From: Bradyrhizobium sp. LHD-71
GTDB taxonomy: Bacteria; Pseudomonadota; Alphaproteobacteria; Rhizobiales; Xanthobacteraceae
Assembly (NCBI RefSeq): GCF_031157255.1
Contig: NZ_JAVIFX010000029.1
Coordinates: 1 to 64,000, forward strand
Reading direction: 5' to 3'
DNA: 64,000 bases
Below, one piece after another: positions 61,550-64,000 of this stretch; within the stretch, counting starts at the first letter, position 1, and the number at the start of each line of letters is the position of its first letter. A model generated the notes under the pieces. That model ran no database searches. It was not told the origin of the DNA and saw nothing but the letters and a program-made list of their open reading frames with translations. The position numbers were made by a program, and so were the translations under genes.

Positions 61550-62782
61550 ATGACCGAAGCACTGATTATCGACGCATGCCGCACCCCTCGCGGCATCGGC
61601 AAAGCCGGCAAGGGCGCGCTCTCCGACATTCATCCGCAGCAGCTCGGAGCGACCGTGCTGCGCGCGCTGGCTGACCGCACCGGCATCAATACCGCCGACA
61701 TCGACGACATCATCTGGGGCACCAGCGCCCAGGTCGGCCCGCAGAGCGGCGACATGGGGCGCATGTCGGCGCTGGACGCGGGCTACGACGTGCGCGCGAG
61801 CGGCGTGACGCTCGACCGGTTCTGCGGCTCGGGGATCACCGCAGTGAACATGGCCGCGGCCTCGGTCATGTCGGGCCAGGAAGACCTCATGATCGCCGGC
61901 GGCACCGAGAAGATGTCGATGGCGACGCGCCGCGGCGACGGACCGATGATGATGGATTCCGGCAACCTGCGCCTGCGCGCACTACACCCTCAGTCGCATC
62001 AGGGCGTCTGCGCCGATGCGGTCGCGACCCTTGAAGGCATCAGCCGCGAAGACACCGACCGCCTCGCGCTCTTGAGCCAGCAACGCGCCGCAAATGCGAT
62101 CAAGAATGGCTATTTCGACAGGAGCCTGGTGCCGGTGCATCGCGAGGACAGCAGCCTCGCGCTCGATCGCGAGGAATATCCGCGTCCGCAGACGACACTG
62201 GAAGGGCTTGCAAGCCTGAAGCCCGCCTTTCCGGCAGTCGCCGACTTTGCCCTCGACGAAAAGGGCACGACCTATCGCAAGCTGATCCTCGATAAGTATC
62301 CGGACCTCGAGATCAATCACATTCACCATGCCGGAAACTCCTCCGGCGTGGTGGACGGTTCTGCCGCCATCCTGTTGGCGTCGCCGTCATATGCGAATTC
62401 GCATGGCCTGAAGCCTCGCGCCCGCGTGGTCGCCATGGCCAATATGGGCGACTCGCCGACGCTGATGCTGAACGCGCCGGTGCCGGCCGCGCGCAAGGTG
62501 CTGGCGAAAGCCGGTCTCACCGAGGACGACATCGACCTGTGGGAGATCAACGAGGCATTCGCCGTCGTTGCGGAAAAATTCATCCGCGACCTGAAACTTG
62601 ATCGCGACAAGGTCAACGTCAATGGCGGCTCGATCGCGCTCGGCCACCCGATCGGCGCAACCGGCTCGATCCTGATCGGCACCCTGCTCGACGAACTGGA
62701 ACGACGGGACCTGCGCCGCGGCCTCGTGACCATGTGCGCCGCCGGCGGCATGGCCCCCGCCATCATCATCGAGCGGGTGTGA
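61550..62782 (+). CDS. Acetyl-CoA acyltransferase (thiolase)
   Basis: This 410-residue thiolase has the nucleophilic Cys in LDRFCGSGITAVNMAAA near residue 92. The second half includes DLWEINEAFAVVAEKF, the conserved His in GGSIALGHPIGATGS and the final CAAGGMAPAIIIERV with the second Cys. It cleaves 3-ketoacyl-CoA to acetyl-CoA and a shorter acyl-CoA. It starts 19 bp after the SDR gene with GGAG upstream. Together with the CaiB-type protein the three could activate and degrade one substrate. Confidence 0.93.
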   Translation: MTEALIIDACRTPRGIGKAGKGALSDIHPQQLGATVLRALADRTGINTADIDDIIWGTSAQVGPQSGDMGRMSALDAGYDVRASGVTLDRFCGSGITAVNMAAASVMSGQEDLMIAGGTEKMSMATRRGDGPMMMDSGNLRLRALHPQSHQGVCADAVATLEGISREDTDRLALLSQQRAANAIKNGYFDRSLVPVHREDSSLALDREEYPRPQTTLEGLASLKPAFPAVADFALDEKGTTYRKLILDKYPDLEINHIHHAGNSSGVVDGSAAILLASPSYANSHGLKPRARVVAMANMGDSPTLMLNAPVPAARKVLAKAGLTEDDIDLWEINEAFAVVAEKFIRDLKLDRDKVNVNGGSIALGHPIGATGSILIGTLLDELERRDLRRGLVTMCAAGGMAPAIIIERV

Positions 62783-62803
62783 GAAAGCGCCAATACGATT
62801 GGA

Positions 62804-62936
62804 GTCGTCCCTGCGAAAGCAGGGATCCATAGCCACCAAGGCAGATTGCAATCGAAGCAGCTATCACTGCAAGACGACAATCGCTCCCGGTATCATTGAT
62901 GGTGGTGTGCATGGGTCCCTGCTTTCGCAGGGACGA
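62804..62936. repeat. CCTGCGAAAGCAGG-type inverted-repeat element (MITE-like), 133 bp
   Basis: A 27-bp inverted repeat, opening GTCGTCCCTGCGAAAGCAGG at 62804 and ending in its inverse at 62936, has one mismatch. About 80 bp lie between. ATTGGA occurs directly left of the element and again 4 bp beyond its right end. The sequence resembles REP-type elements of related genomes. A diverged copy lies at 41703-41814. Confidence 0.75.
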
Positions 62937-62986
62937 CATTCATTGGAGGCGACTGGCGACCGATCACGTATCGCTAGCACGTCGAG

Positions 62987-63373
62987 CTACCTCACTCCCG
63001 GTTTGTCGCGGTCGAGACCCTTCGCGGCGAGGTCATCGAGATAGCCCTGGAAGCGCCCTTCCGCATTCAGGCCGAGTTCGCGCAGGAACGCCCACGAATA
63101 GATGCCGCTGTCGTGCATGTCGTCGAAACCGATCCGCACAGCGTAGTTGCCGACCGTATCGACTGACAGGATCTGCACGCTGCGCTTGCCGCCCACGGTT
63201 TTGCGCTGCGCCTCGGAGTGGCCCTGCACTTCAGCGGACGGGCTCGTCACCCGCAAGAGCTCTGCGGACAACCGAAAGCGAACACCGTCGTCGAAGCTGA
63301 TTTCGAGCGACTGCCGGTCCTTGAGCAGACGGATCTCGACCGGCCACGGCTCAGCGGTTGCGGCGTCGCTCAC
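62987..63373 (-). CDS. DUF971 (gamma-butyrobetaine hydroxylase-like N-terminal) domain protein
   Basis: This 128-residue protein has the DUF971 pattern: WPVEIRLLKDRQSLEISFDDGVRFRLSAELLRV, SPSAEVQGHSE, and VGNYAVRIGFDDMHDSGIYSWAFLREL. Proteins of this kind occur alone or fused to gamma-butyrobetaine hydroxylase and are linked to iron-sulfur or sulfur-trafficking proteins. It starts with a GTG that overlaps the TusA stop codon (GTGA), so it is translationally coupled to tusA. Confidence 0.88.
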   Translation of the reverse strand: MSDAATAEPWPVEIRLLKDRQSLEISFDDGVRFRLSAELLRVTSPSAEVQGHSEAQRKTVGGKRSVQILSVDTVGNYAVRIGFDDMHDSGIYSWAFLRELGLNAEGRFQGYLDDLAAKGLDRDKPGVR

Positions 63374-63606
63374 GCGGCAGCCTCCGTCTTTTCGATCATG
63401 AACACGAAGAGCTTGTCGGCACGCTCCGTGAGCTCGACGCGGTCGCCGGTCTCGCGGATCAGGTTCGGGATGTCGATCACCGACAGCGGATCAGTGCAAT
63501 GCACTTCCAGCCGGTCTCCGGCCTTGAGCGCTTTTAACGCCTTGCGCGTTTTCAGCACCGGCAGCGGGCAGCGAAGTCCGGTGAGATCGAGCTTGGTCAT
63601 CGTCAT
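63370..63606 (-). CDS. tusA: TusA-family sulfurtransferase
   Basis: This protein of about 78 residues has the TusA CPxP motif in LDLTGLRCPLPVLKTRKAL near residue 14 and the end LEVHCTDPLSVIDIPNLI. TusA proteins relay persulfide sulfur for tRNA thiolation, molybdenum cofactor or other routes. ATG codons at 63606 and 63600 are both possible; AGGA lies upstream. It overlaps the DUF971 gene by four bases, and a MoeA gene end is nearby. Confidence 0.9.
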   Translation of the reverse strand: MTMTKLDLTGLRCPLPVLKTRKALKALKAGDRLEVHCTDPLSVIDIPNLIRETGDRVELTERADKLFVFMIEKTEAAA

Positions 63607-63733
63607 GTATCCTAGATGCGGTACGGCGCCACCCCGGTCAACCGCGGCGGCTGCGACGAAAGCGCAATCAGCCGCGCCTTGTTGCAGACCGAAATTGCTC
63701 GTAGATTTCAGCCAGTTCGTTGCGGAGGGGATC

Positions 63734-63889
63734 ATGAAGATCTTCATTGCGGCCGTGCTGTTTGCCACCGTCGCGGCAGTCGGCATGTCGGTCGTGCTCA
63801 ACCACTATCAGCGCGACAGCTATGCCAGGTTCACAACCGAGGGCGCCCGCGTCGGCGACCCGGGCCACAATCTCATCGGGCCCGGCTGA
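63734..63889 (+). CDS. Small single-helix membrane protein of 51 residues
   Basis: It starts at MKIFIAAVLFATVAAVGMSVVLNHYQRDSY with GGAGGGG a few nt before the ATG. One transmembrane helix spans residues 3-22, and the C-terminus is short and polar (ARFTTEGARVGDPGHNLIGPG). It is of the size and type seen for small membrane proteins of Rhizobiales. Function unknown. It ends 8 bp before the convergent moeA stop. Confidence 0.7.
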   Translation: MKIFIAAVLFATVAAVGMSVVLNHYQRDSYARFTTEGARVGDPGHNLIGPG

Positions 63890-63897
63890 CGGCGTTC

Positions 63898-64000
63898 TCA
63901 AGCGAGCACCGGCCAGGCAAAAAAGCGGACGGTCTGGCCCGGCGTGACCTCGCGGACATCTTCGCCGAGTTCGACAAGCCCGTCGCTATCGACCAGCGAC
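63898..64000 (-). CDS. moeA: Molybdopterin molybdenumtransferase, C-terminal end (cut by window edge)
   Basis: Only the last 33 codons are present, reading LVDSDGLVELGEDVREVTPG and ending FFAWPVLA. This is the C-terminal MoeA domain IV pattern (DSDGLVELPED-like), where the Asp-Gly turn is conserved. MoeA inserts molybdate in molybdenum cofactor synthesis. The rest of the gene lies beyond the window. The call rests on a short segment. Confidence 0.75.
   Translation of the reverse strand, partial: SLVDSDGLVELGEDVREVTPGQTVRFFAWPVLA

Overview
The window is GC-rich, gene-dense chromosomal DNA. It reads as an alphaproteobacterium of the Hyphomicrobiales, close to Bradyrhizobium, Rhodopseudomonas or Pseudolabrys. 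This rests on the gene families present (PRC-barrel, DUF1236 and extensin-like envelope proteins, tripartite tricarboxylate and taurine-type transporters, acyl-CoA enzymes, a RibBA with a decayed second half) and on several families of palindromic intergenic repeats. The genus is an inference from gene content. No rRNA, tRNA, CRISPR array, integrase or insertion sequence was seen.

Regions from left to right. 1-9 kb: start of a GntR regulator, CorA transporter, L,D-transpeptidase lipoprotein, extensin-like protein, acyl-CoA ligase, DUF1499 membrane protein, metallo-beta-lactamase-fold hydrolase and glutaryl-CoA dehydrogenase. 9-13.4 kb: RibBA-like protein and a complete TctC-TctB-TctA uptake system. 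13.4-16.1 kb: small envelope or stress proteins, including two PRC-barrel paralogues. 16.3-24.8 kb: amide and hydantoin catabolism (HyuB, HyuA, flavin monooxygenase, D-aminoacylase, amidase). 24.9-28.6 kb: small proteins, a frameshifted isochorismatase-like gene, a FAD-Rieske fusion and a DUF892 ferritin-like protein. 28.7-32.1 kb: tyrosine/homogentisate degradation (HmgA, HppD, Lrp/AsnC regulator). 32.1-42.9 kb: a glycosyltransferase, a taurine-type ABC transporter with its own GntR regulator, and four catabolic enzymes of unknown substrate (FAH-family, cyclase-family, ThDP-dependent, LLM flavin-dependent). 43-57 kb: the most distinctive locus, described below. 57-62.8 kb: two SDRs, a double CaiB/BaiF protein and a thiolase. 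62.9-64 kb: TusA, a DUF971 protein, a tiny membrane peptide and the end of MoeA.

The 43-57 kb locus joins a type I secretion ABC ATPase and HlyD adaptor to two large proteins, each with an N-terminal glycerophosphodiester phosphodiesterase (GDPD) domain and C-terminal RTX repeats. A GlpR-like DeoR regulator lies upstream, and a Ugp-like ABC importer is transcribed divergently. The simplest reading is a secretion, digestion and import system for glycerophosphodiesters or phospholipid head groups. The two secreted enzymes share an almost identical 3' end of about 555 bp, with 8 differences by hand alignment. Two GlpR-like 16-bp dyads lie at the divergent control region. No outer-membrane TolC partner is encoded in the window.

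All calls come from reading translations and motifs by eye; no database search was run. Start codons were moved to the best ribosome-binding site where the longest reading frame was clearly too long.
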